Source of the DNA: Kingdonia uniflora
Taxonomy: Eukaryota > Streptophyta > Magnoliopsida > Ranunculales > Circaeasteraceae
DNA: 64,000 nt
Assembly (NCBI GenBank): GCA_014058105.1
Contig: JACGCM010000440.1
Span: forward strand, 1,550,001-1,614,000
Reading direction: 5' to 3'
Below are positions 55,765-64,000 of the stretch, one piece after another. Below the pieces are notes generated by a model. It was given only the letters and a program-made list of their open reading frames with translations. It was not told where the DNA came from and did not search any database. A program made the position numbers and the translations under genes. Positions within the stretch are counted from its first letter, which is position 1. The number at the start of each line of letters is the position of its first letter.

Positions 55765-56403
55765 ACTGATGCTTGGGTGCGAACGTGCAGCAAGGCTATG
55801 AAGTCGGTAAAAACGAAGTTGCGGCAAGCAAGGGAAAATATTGATCTTTCCTGTGGGACAGAGGCATCATTGGTGTCTGAGGTGAAGATGTTGAAGTATG
55901 ACCTTGGGGTTCTTACCGAATCTTATGCTGAGAGACTTGAACATCAGCGGTCGAGGCTGGAGCGGGAGTGGGCTGCGAAGCTTGCAGCATGTGAGCGGGA
56001 GAAGGCTGAACCGAAAGTACGGTTTCAGGGACAGTACGATGGCGAATGCAAGGTGATTGTGAGGTTGAAGACTTTCATAGATGAAAAGGGGTATGACCCT
56101 GATAAACTTGAACCGTACCCTGTGTCTCCACAATTTGTTGAAGGTGATGTGGTCCAGCTGAAGGAAGTGGAGTTGCCCGTTGTTCATGAGACAGTTGGGA
56201 GTACTGAAGGTGGTGGAGATACTTCTCTCCTTGGAGCACCCAGTAGTGGTCTTGTTGGTGGTAGAGCTATCGGAGTCTCGAATGAAGCCGCCGAGGTTGC
56301 TGATGGTGGAGCTTATGTGGAACATGAATGTAGACCATGCCGGTATGAGGTACATGTAATTGGGGTTGTTCGTCGTTTTCCGCTGACATGCGGCGATTTG
56401 TAA

Positions 56404-56754
56404 TATGTTGAGTTGTGTTGCTGCTGTTTTTCTTTGAACTTCTGTAGTTAATTCTGAACATGCTGATGTGTATTTTATGTGGTACATTCTGAGTCTGCTG
56501 AATCTGATTTTCCTATGTAGTGCCTTAGTAGTCATGCTATCTTATGGTAACCTTGGAATGTTGGAATTTGCATGCTTATTCTGCCGATTTTGCTTGTTTT
56601 GAACTGCTGATGATTGATCTTTGACTTGTTCTGCGACTGCTGCGTTGACAGATAATATGTAAGATACTTCCTTGATGTTAACATGACTGTAGCATTGCCA
56701 ATCCATGTAGAATGTGGATGTAATGTGGACCAAACTCTGTGTGTTCTTTTGGAC
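56404..56754. other. Non-coding spacer after ORF-c
   Basis: T-rich, probably the 3' untranslated region of ORF-c; no supported gene. The three overlapping minus-strand frames here are shadows. Confidence 0.5.
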
Positions 56755-57460
56755 ATCGAAGGCCGAAGCCACAGCGATGTTGAAAACTCGAAACATTTCC
56801 AGGTCGCCCCCGAGTATCTGTTGGGGTGAGGGGACGTGATACATAGGGGAAACCGAAAATGTACTGAACTTCGAAGGCCCAAGCCACAGCGAAGCAATCG
56901 AATCGCCTCCAACGCATTCCCGAGGGTCCGATCTTTTGACCATCCTTGCCCCCGAGTATGCTTGAATGTTAGAAACTTGAGCAATTCAAGGTTGCCCTCA
57001 AGTATCTGTCGGGGTGAGGGTGGACATGATACCCAGGGTAGACCAAGAAAAGGACTGTACTTCGTCAGTTTCAGAGCCTGGACGAAGGAATATCAAATCT
57101 CCTCAAATGCATCCCCGAGGGTCCGGTCTTTCGACCATTCTTGCCCCTCGAGTTTGCTCAAATTTTGGAGACTTGAGCAATTCAAGGTCGCCCCCAAGTA
57201 TCTGTCGGGGCGAGGGTGGACAAGATACCTGGGGTAGACCAAGAAAAGGACTGTACTTCAAAGGCCGTAGCCACAGCGAAGGAATATTGAACTACCTCTA
57301 ATGCATCCCTGAGGGTCCGGTCCTTCGACCATCCTTGTCCCTCAAGTTTGCTCAAATTTTGGAAACTGGAAGATTGTCGAGATCATCCTCGAGTACCAGT
57401 TGGGTCGATGGTTGACATGGTATTCGAGTTAAACCAAGAAATTCAAAGTAAAATATGAGA
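56755..57460. repeat. 195-bp tandem repeats between ORF-c and integrase
   Basis: About 3.5 imperfect units with landmarks AAGCCACAGCGAAG, CGAGGGTCCGGTC, TTGAGCAATTCAAGGTCGCC and TATCTGTCGGGGTGAGGG repeating every 193-197 bp. The same family in reverse complement is at 62590-62880. Tandem repeats between integrase and the 3' LTR are common in Tat-lineage elements. Confidence 0.88.
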
Positions 57461-57486
57461 CGAAGTATTGGTGACAAAAGCCTCAT

Positions 57487-58560
57487 TTATTGATTATCCT
57501 GGATTACATTGGTGGTACATGATTGCAGGTAAGGCCTTTTATAAGGGAACAACCGTATTGTGTTCCAAGGGTTTGGTAGAGGCTCTTCTTCTTCTGTCAT
57601 CAAGTAGTAAGATCCTTTGTCTATTTTATTGTAGACAATGTAGGGTCCTTCCCAAGATTCGGCTAATTTGCCAGCATTCGCAGGCTTCATCAACTGATTA
57701 ACACGTCGGAGTACTAGATCTCCAACATTGAAACTTCATGGTCGAACTCGCTTGTTGTAAGATTTCTGAAGTGAAGCGTGGTAGCTCGGTCTCTGGTTTC
57801 ATCTATCCACAATATGTTGCATGCGAGTTCAAACTCATTATCTTCGTCTGGGAGGTTAGGATTTCGAGTGGGTAATTCGAACTGAGTTGGTAGTACTGCT
57901 TCTGTTCCATATGTTAGGAGGAAGGGGGTGCATCCGGTAGACTTTCTTGGTATTGTACGATAGGCCCAGAGGACGTGTTGTAACTCTTGAGCCCATCGTC
58001 CTTTCTTTCTATCGACTTTCTTCTTCAGACCATCAATAATAGTTTTGTTAATTGCTTCGACTTGACAGTTGCCCTGGGGGTAGTAAGGCGTGGAGGGCGA
58101 GAGAATAATGTTGTGTTTTTTGAGGAAATTCCTTACTTTACTGCCAACAAACTGGGAACCATTATCGCACTGAATCATGTGGGGGCAGCCGAAGCGAGTG
58201 ATGATGTTTTCCCATTAAAACTTGATAACTTCCTCTTCTCTGGTTTGGCATAAGGGAACAGCTTCGACCCACTTGGTGAAGTAATCAGTGGCAACGAGGA
58301 TGTTTTCTCTGCTACCCGAAGCTTTTGGAAACGGACAAATGAGATCGATGGTCCATCTTTTGAATGGCCAAGAAACTTGGCTGACATGAAGATATCGAGA
58401 GGGGCAATGGATGTCATGAGCATGACGCTGGCATTTGTCATAATATGCTGCATATTTTGAAGCTTGCTTTCTCATATCGGGCCAAAACAATCCTTGGGTT
58501 ATAGCTCGAAGGGCCAAAGATGGACAAGTGGTGTGAGCACCACAGGTGCCTTTGTGAAGC
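57487..58560 (-). pseudogene. Integrase of the inverted fragment
   Basis: Minus strand: zinc region GLFWPDMRKQASKYA and CDKCQ-type (here YDKCQ) with the first Cys lost; core first Asp in RWTIDLICPFPKASG; ATDYFTKWVEAVPL; second Asp in MIQCDNGSQFVG; catalytic Glu in QVEAINKTIIDGLKK. The C-terminal ESWEGPYIVYNKIDKGSYYL is in the ORF 57487-57693. The ORF 57714-58178 is 154 codons without a stop. A stop near 58215 and breaks near 57700 and 58560 remain, but the DDE triad is readable, so this is the best-preserved integrase in the window. Confidence 0.88.
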
Positions 58561-59700
58561 TCTGCTAAGATTCGAGAGGCTTCGGTATTGGATACACATC
58601 GAAGGAGGACGTCATTTTAAGATTTGCGATGCAGTTCATTGTTATGGATAGTGTATCTGCGACAGTTTTCTAACAGTGGCCGTCTGGCTTTGGGATCATT
58701 GGGAAGGGTGGCGTTTGTAAGGTAACGAAGGAATGGTGTTCACCAATCATCTAAATCGAGACTCTCGCCCCCAGTATTGATGGCATTGATTTCTATCTGG
58801 TCGATACTTGGGCGTTCGAGTGCTTCAATATGGAGGGTTCGAGATTCTGTCTGTCCCAGCATAGCTGCTATGTAGGCAAGGGCATCAGCATGTCTATTTT
58901 CTCCTCGAGGATAATGGGTAATTGTTGATTTTTTGGGATATCGATCCATGCGATGTCGCATAAGTAAAGCGTAGTCTGCCATGCGACCATTAGCTTTATT
59001 TTCTCTTAAGTAATGTCTCTGAATGAGTTGGGAATCTGTAAAGACTGCGAGTTTGGGATTGCCGAGATCGAGTGCGAGGTCGAGACCATGGATCAGTGTT
59101 TCATACTATGCTTTATTATTAGAACATTCAAAGGTAAGTTTAAATGCTTTCTCTATTCGGTCATTAGTCGGTGTGACCAAGACAATACCAATTCCTGAAC
59201 CATTGGGTCCTGCAGAGCCATCTGTGAGTAAAGGCCAACCAGTAAGGGGGCCCATTAGATCTACGACTTCAGGTTGATCTTCCGGTAGATTATCTTCATG
59301 TTCTTCCCAGTCGTAATCTTCGACTGGGAAGTCGACGAGGAACATGAAGATAATCTACCGGAACATGAAGATAATCTACAGACCATTGTTGAGATATTTG
59401 CTTCTCGAAGGTTATGTCGTGCTCATCAAGGTATACAGACCATTGTTGTACCCGTCTGGATTTTTCTTTTTTACTAAGCACTTCGCGGAGAGGGTAACTC
59501 GTGATGACACGAATGGGGTGGGCCTAAAAATATGGTTTGAGCTTACGGGCTGAATAAACAAGTGTCAGGAGCAATTGCTCAAGTTTGGAATAACGGGTTT
59601 CAGCATGGGCTAGAGTTTTGCTGATGAAATACGCAGGTTTTTCGATGTTGGAATCAAGGCGAATGAGTACGGAACTAATTAAAGTTTCTGTGGCAGCGAG
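58561..59700 (-). pseudogene. RNase H of the inverted fragment, with templated insertion
   Basis: Minus strand: YSKLEQLLL and VLSKKEKSRRVQQWSVYLDE (about 59640-59430), a disrupted joint at 59340-59395, then LVDFPVEDYDWEEHEDNLPE, LLTDGSAGPNGSGIGIVLV (catalytic Asp) and FECSNNKA in the ORF 59106-59345. Next come the MADYALLMRHRMDRYPKKS and ENRHADALAYIAAM blocks (58740-58982). The extra tail to 58561 is the linker to integrase. The joint carries a local inverted repeat (see separate entry). Confidence 0.85.
59286..59447. repeat. Local inverted and direct repeats (templated insertion)
   Basis: TAGATTATCTTCATGTTC at 59286-59303 recurs in reverse complement at 59340-59357 and 59361-59378. CAGACCATTGTTG occurs at about 59380 and again at about 59434. 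Together they replace the sequence that the homologous plus-strand copy has at about 60585-60610. Confidence 0.88.
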
Positions 59701-60345
59701 ATATAAGGAGTGTGTTTCACCTTCGATGGGGGTACTGATGATGGGTGGGCGGCCAAGATAAGTTTTGAGTTCGAGAAAGGCGTCTTCGCACTCAGGGGGA
59801 ATTGATCTCAGGGATGGTTTTCTTTCTTATTTTATGGGCGCCCTGACTACGTAAGAGGGAGAAGAGCCAAGCACATCTATCGGAGGACTTGGAAATAAAA
59901 TGGTTAAGGGTTACTATCCTGCCAACCACCTTTTGGACGTCTCTCTTTGTTGTGGGTGAGGGCATGTCTATGAGGGCTCAAATATGGGTGGGGTCGATAT
60001 CGATGCCATGCTTACTGATAAGGTGGCCCAAGAATTTTCCTGATGAGATGCCAAACAGGCACTTCTCTGGGTTAAGTTTCATTTTACAGGTGCGAAGTAT
60101 TGAGAAGATGAAGGTCAGGTCGTGGATGTGGGTCTGTTTTTGTATACTCTTGCATAACATGTCGTCGATGTAGACTTTGACTGACTTGCCAAGCAGGGGT
60201 TTAAACATAGTTGTGACGAGGCGCTGGTAATTGGCACCCGCATTTTAAGGCCGAAGGGCATGATATTTAAACAATAAAGGCCTTGTTCAGTTATGAAGGA
60301 AATTTTAAGTTGATCTCCTGGGAGGAGGGGTACCTAATTTTAAGT
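59701..60345 (-). pseudogene. Reverse transcriptase of the inverted fragment, C-terminal half
   Basis: Minus strand: GLYCLNIMPFGLKNAGANYQ then YIDDM, the catalytic motif intact at 60158-60172, and FLGHLISKHGIDIDP (ORF 59978-60208). The N-terminal half, including the first catalytic Asp block, is absent because the fragment begins at about 60345. The thumb/connection region to 59701 has stops. Confidence 0.88.
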
Positions 60346-60364
60346 TTACCCACAAAACTCTAAC

Positions 60365-61214
60365 ACCCGCAGAGACTCGATATACCAAGCTCGAGCGACT
60401 GCTCCTTACACATGTTTATTTCACTCAAAAACTCAAACCATACTTTTAAGCTCACCCCATACGTGTTATCACAAGTTACTCCCTTCGAGAAGTACTTAGC
60501 AAGAAAGAAAAATCTTAATGGGTGCAACAGTGGTCAATTTATCTTGGTAAACACGATATCATATTTAAGAAACAGATATCCCAAAAGGGCCAAGCAGTCG
60601 CAGATTTCCTCGTCGACTTCCCGATCTAAGACATCGACTGGGAGGAACATGAAGATGATCTACCCGAAGACCAACCCAAACAGAATGACCCTTGGAACCC
60701 TAACACAGGTTGGCGACTCTTTACAGATGGATCCACTGGACCTAACGGTTCGGGGATTGGTGTTGTGCTGGTTTCCCCTACCAATGATCGAATTGAAAAA
60801 GCCGTCAAGATAAACGTTGAATGCTCCAACAATGAGGCTGAGTATGAAGCCTTGATCCATGGCCTCGGTCTCGCACCCAAACTTGGTGTCCCTAAAATTG
60901 TGGTATTTACGGACTCCCAACTTATTCAGAAGCAGGACACCGGTGAAAATCAGGCCAACGGTCTCATGGCTAGGTATGCTACACTTGTCCGCCAGCGTAT
61001 GGATCGTTTCCCTGGAAAAAAAATCCATCACACATTACCCTCAAGGTGAAAGTAGACACGCCGATGCCCTCGCCTAGATAGCAGCGATGTTAGGCCAGTT
61101 TGAATCTCGAACGCTGCATATCGATCTACTCGAACGCCCAAGTATCGACCAGATGGAAGTCAATGCTATCAATACTGGGGGCGAGAGACTCGATCCCGAC
61201 GACTGGCAAAACAT
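60365..61214 (+). pseudogene. RNase H of the outer element D
   Basis: Plus strand, beginning abruptly at TRYTKLERLLLTHVYFTQ (about 60372). KQISQKGQAVADFLVDFP and WRLFTDGSTGPNGSGIGVVL (catalytic Asp, about 60735) follow. The ORF 60765-61049 has VECSNNEAEYEALIHGLGLA and VFTDSQLIQKQ. A frameshift near 61045 precedes the SRHADALA block. It aligns with the inverted copy at 58740-59640, giving the two arms of a large inverted repeat. Confidence 0.88.
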
Positions 61215-62510
61215 TTGTTACTAAAAAATACTGTGGGTGAGAGACTTGATCCTGATGTTAGGCTATTTCTTGCCTACTTCAACAGTTTTTCCCTTCCTGA
61301 TGACCCCAAAGCCAAACGTTTGTTACTGGAAAATTATCGGAGATACACCATCCTCAAAGGCGAGTTACATCACAAATTTCCAAACGGCGTCCACCTCCGG
61401 TGCATCTCTCAAAATGAAGCTACTTCTATTGTTACCGAACTCCATGAAGGTACCTGCGGTGCTCACACTGCTGGTCGATCTATGGCCCATCGAGCCGTAT
61501 CCCAAGGTTTATTCTGGTCCAATATGAGGAAGCAAGCTGAAGAGTACGCCAAGCACTGTGACAAATGCCAACGTCACGCCCACGACATCCATAGCCCCTC
61601 ATAAGACCTTTATTACAGTCAAATCTCTTGGCCATTCAAGCAGTGGGCAATCGATCTCGTGGGTCCTTTTCCCAAAGCATCGGGTAGCCGAGAAAATATT
61701 CTTGTGGCTACAGATTACTTTACTAAATAGGTCAAAGCCGTTCCTTTATGAAGAACCAGAAAAGAAGAATTCATCAAGTTTTGATGGGAAAATATCATTG
61801 CAGGCTTCGGCTACCCTCACATGATTAGATGTGATAATGGTCCCCAGTTCATTGGGAACAAATCTACAATTTCCTCTAGAATTACAGTATCATCATCTCC
61901 CCTTCAACACCTTACTACCCCCAGGGGAACGGTCAGGTCAAAGTAATCAACAAAACTATAGTCAACGGTCTTAAGAAACAGGTCGATGAGAAGAAAGGAT
62001 GATGGGTTCAGGAACTATAACATGTACTCTGGGCCAATCAAAAAATACTACTAAAGGCGACGGGTTGTACACCTTTCCTTATATCCTATGGTACTGAAGC
62101 AATGCTCCTTACTCAATTCAAAGTGCCAACACGCGACCCCAGCCTCCCTGACAAAGATAATAAGTTCGAATTCAGATGCAATATGATATGGATCGATGAA
62201 ACCAGGGACTGAGCGATATAAAACCTTGGCCGTTACCATCTCTCTTTCTAGAAGTCATACAACAAAAGAGTTCAGCCACGCAGTTTCAATATTAGAGATT
62301 TGGTACTTCAACGAGTCACACCCTCTTCGAAGCCTAATAATGCTGGCAAGTTAGCCAGATCCTGGGAAGGACCTTATGTTCTGTATGGCAAAACTGATAA
62401 AGGTTCCTATTATCTGATGACAGAAGCGGAAGAGCCTCTACCTAATCCTTAGAACACCATGTAGTTAGTCTCATACAATAGGCCGCGGCCCCCACCTTGT
62501 TCAACTGATG
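61215..62510 (+). pseudogene. Integrase of the outer element D
   Basis: The ORF 61215-61604 (129 codons) holds the linker and zinc region: GTCGAHTAGRSMAHRAVSQ, GLFWSNMRKQAEEYAKHCDK and CQRHAHDIHSPS. The core continues with AIDLVGPFPKASGSRENI (first Asp, about 61650), ATDYFTK, CDNGPQFIGN (second Asp, about 61835), then several frameshifts through the catalytic Glu region and a degraded C-terminus to about 62510. Much more decayed than the inverted copy. Confidence 0.87.
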
Positions 62511-62589
62511 TAAATACAATATAATCATTAAACATATTTTTTATCCTCTGAAGCTTCATGTCTTATCTTCTAGTGAATTTCTTGGTATA

Positions 62590-62880
62590 ACCTAAGTGTC
62601 ATGTCAAACCTTCGGCCAGACTGATACTTGGGGGCGACCTCAAAGTTTTTCACGTCTCAAATTCGATCAAACTTGAGGGGCATGAACAGTCGACAGACCA
62701 GATTCTCGGGAATGTATTGGGGGAGAACACATAATGCTTCGCTTAGGCTCAATCCCGTGGACAGACCCGGGGGCAACCTTCGAAGTCCAGTAAATTTCTT
62801 GGAATAACCTAAGTATCATGGTCATCCCTAAACTAGACTAATACTCGGGGACGACCTCGAGGCTCTTCAAGGTTCTAGTT
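62590..62880. repeat. Tandem-repeat remnant of element D 3' region
   Basis: About 1.4 units of the 195-bp family, in the opposite orientation to 56755-57460, with TTTCTTGG.ATAACC, ACTTGGGGGCGACCTC and AATCCCGTGGACAGACCC-like landmarks. Confidence 0.8.
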
Positions 62881-63081
62881 CAAAGCCTGCTACAAGCATT
62901 CTATACTTCTCAACATACACAGATACACACATACAGGAATATCAACAATTCAACTATAGGTAAGACGCTCCAGTACAATATATATCAGCAACTCAAGTTC
63001 AATACACAAGAACAATTCAAATCAGCCACAAATAGATGGCCCAAACTCAAATAAGTTACACAGTATTCGAGTACCAGTCTT

Positions 63082-63420
63082 CTATTTGCAGATAGGGAAA
63101 TTCTTGCAGAACCCAATCTCCTTGTCATCAACTAGGTCTTCTTCATTTATTAGATCTTCGGCCATGCACTGTAAGAAGTAGAACCGGTTACTGGAAAGTG
63201 GGTTCATCCATTGCAGTACCCTCCACCAGTGAGCATATGGCATCCCAGAGATTGGTTCTTCTGGCTCTAATTTGACCAAGTCAGGCATAACCTAGTCCAA
63301 CTCATGGTTCCCAAAGAATTCTTGATCAGCTCATTTGTCTTCTCCTCTATCTAACGCTCTCTGGCTTCTATTCTCATCTGATATCTCATATTCGGTGTAG
63401 CGCTCATGACTTCGATTACT
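63082..63420 (-). pseudogene. Antisense ORF-a of the outer element D
   Basis: Minus strand: a start near 63405 (MSATPNMRYQMRIEARER), a frameshift near 63300, then the 68-codon ORF MPDLVKLEPEEPISGMPYAH followed by MAEDLINEEDLVDDKEIGF. It aligns with 51811-52065. ORF-b and ORF-c, which should lie between it and the tandem repeats, are deleted here: only about 200 bp separate them. Confidence 0.65.
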
Positions 63421-63640
63421 AGGATAGGAAGATGAGGGTACTCTGAAACTCCCCTCCCACCTCCTATTTATACTTGAATGCCGACACATTTAATCCCTCT
63501 TTAATTAATACCTACATTATTCACAGTCTTTAATTACCCTCCTCAAAATTACAACAATCACACAGTCAAACTTTCCAACTTCCCAAGGCCAACTATTTTC
63601 TCAGCACGAGCCCTCTACGCCAATTTCTGAGGCCCCTGCT

Positions 63641-63653
63641 GAGAGGGGGAAAA
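63641..63653 (+). other. Polypurine tract of element D
   Basis: GAGAGGGGGAAAA directly before the LTR start TGTAGCAGCC. Confidence 0.92.
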
Positions 63654-64000
63654 TGTAGCAGCCTACTCACAGCCATCTAGCTACAATCAAATACTCAAAG
63701 GCTACATCGAAGCCTACCTAGAGATCAGAAGCTCAGTAAGATGATAACTATGTCCACGAGGCCTTTCGAGACTAATCGAACACTCGACGGAACTATCGAA
63801 GCCAACCACTGTAGGCGATGCTAGATGAGCAGCGCATGAATGCCATATCAGTACCATAAATACTTCGACCATGGTCAAACATGGTCGAAGGCAGATATGT
63901 CAGGCAGCTAGATCACCAGACAGAACAGATAAACAAGTTGTTCGATAACTATAGTATCAGGTCCAACGAGTATAGTGCCAGATCCAATAACTACAGTGTC
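63654..64000 (+). repeat. 3' LTR of element D (cut by window end)
   Basis: 347 bp matching 50557-50904 closely, including the CGACCATGGT..ACATGGTCGA palindrome (about 63868-63888) and the start of the 21-bp minisatellite. Confidence 0.92.

Larger units (their letters stand above)
54104..56403 (+). pseudogene. Antisense ORF-c of the inverted fragment (spliced gene)
   Basis: The least damaged ORF-c. Segments: 54169-54358 after an acceptor TTTTATAG. 54475-55018 contains IRLGMELPLRRLVKEVLNFW and DLCSTGRGWNKDLLIVRGNF; it resembles the Pfam putative gypsy-type transposon domain (Transposase_28). 55097-55671 is Lys/Arg/Ser-rich with TMPKLTKRKR, suggesting a nuclear signal, and has stops at 55483 and 55573. 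55765-56403 (about 210 codons) is a coiled coil ending with FIDEKGYDPDKLEPYPV. Two introns are predicted. A frameshift lies between 54358 and 54475. It is sense in the window but antisense to its own pol. Confidence 0.68.
51785..60345 (-). mobile_element. Inverted internal fragment of a Tat-like element within D
   Basis: Reading the minus strand: second half of RT, RNase H, integrase, 195-bp tandem repeats, then ORFs in antisense to this pol (plus strand in the window). That is the normal 3' order of these elements but inverted, and without PPT or LTR at its left edge. The junctions are about 51740-51811 and 60345-60365. Confidence 0.8.
50557..64000 (+). mobile_element. Tat-like Ty3/gypsy element D, rearranged
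   Basis: 5' LTR, primer site, gag start, then an inverted fragment of a close relative (about 51790-60345), then plus-strand RNase H, integrase, tandem repeats, antisense ORF-a, PPT and 3' LTR (cut at 64000). The two LTRs match in sequence and orientation. No complete pol exists in either orientation: plus RT and protease are missing, and the inverted copy has only the second half of RT. Confidence 0.85.

Noticed and set aside
56836..57301. Overlapping plus-strand ORFs of 133 and 95 codons
   Set aside because: Translations of the 195-bp tandem repeats; internally repetitive and out of frame with each other.

Overview
The window looks like repeat-dense nuclear DNA of a flowering plant, probably a eudicot. 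It is AT-rich and full of LTR retrotransposons of the Ty3/gypsy (Athila-like and Tat-like) and Ty1/copia (SIRE-like and one unresolved) lineages. It also holds a tRNA-derived SINE pair and a small poly-A retroposon. I found no intact host gene, no tRNA or rRNA gene and no CRISPR array. Almost every coding region is a retroelement pseudogene with stops, frameshifts or deletions. Lineage names rest on motifs, gene order and PBS/PPT signals read by eye, not on searches.

Layout: (1) 1-3734 is the 3' end of a Tat-like element (A): antisense ORFs, polypurine tract (PPT), LTR. 3735-4400 holds another antisense-ORF fragment. (2) 4400-25729 is one Athila-like element with a truncated 5' LTR and a full 3' LTR. 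Its integrase is split by a SIRE-like copia element (11697-22832) flanked by the 5-bp duplication AAAAT. The SIRE element has gag, pol with the RT catalytic motif deleted, an env-like ORF and two LTRs of about 1.1 kb. (3) 23988-31640 and 31647-39136 are a tandem duplication of about 7.5 kb. Each unit has the Athila 3' end and LTR, a Tat-like 3' end (B or C) with antisense ORFs, PPT and LTR, and a shared unassigned tail. A 165-bp retroposon sits in the Athila LTR of unit 1 only. (4) 39137-41637 is mostly unassigned. (5) 41763-48958 is a minus-strand copia element with duplication TAGAG, inserted in the first copy of a 375-bp tandem repeat. (6) 49909-50182 is a dimeric SINE on the minus strand. 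(7) 50557 to the window end is a second Tat-like family (D): 5' LTR, primer site and gag start, then an inverted 8.5-kb fragment (antisense ORFs, tandem repeats, integrase, RNase H, half of RT), then a plus-strand RNase H, integrase, repeats, antisense ORF-a, PPT and 3' LTR cut by the window edge.

The recurring theme is the Tat-like 3' module: pol, tandem repeats, a set of antisense ORFs (a, b and a spliced c), PPT, LTR. ORF-c shows consensus-type splice sites of 72-93-bp introns in two different LTR families, so it behaves like a spliced gene carried in antisense. The most informative rearrangements are the tandem duplication with its 6-bp filler, the inverted pol arms of element D that could fold into a long hairpin RNA, and a multi-step templated insertion inside the inverted RNase H.
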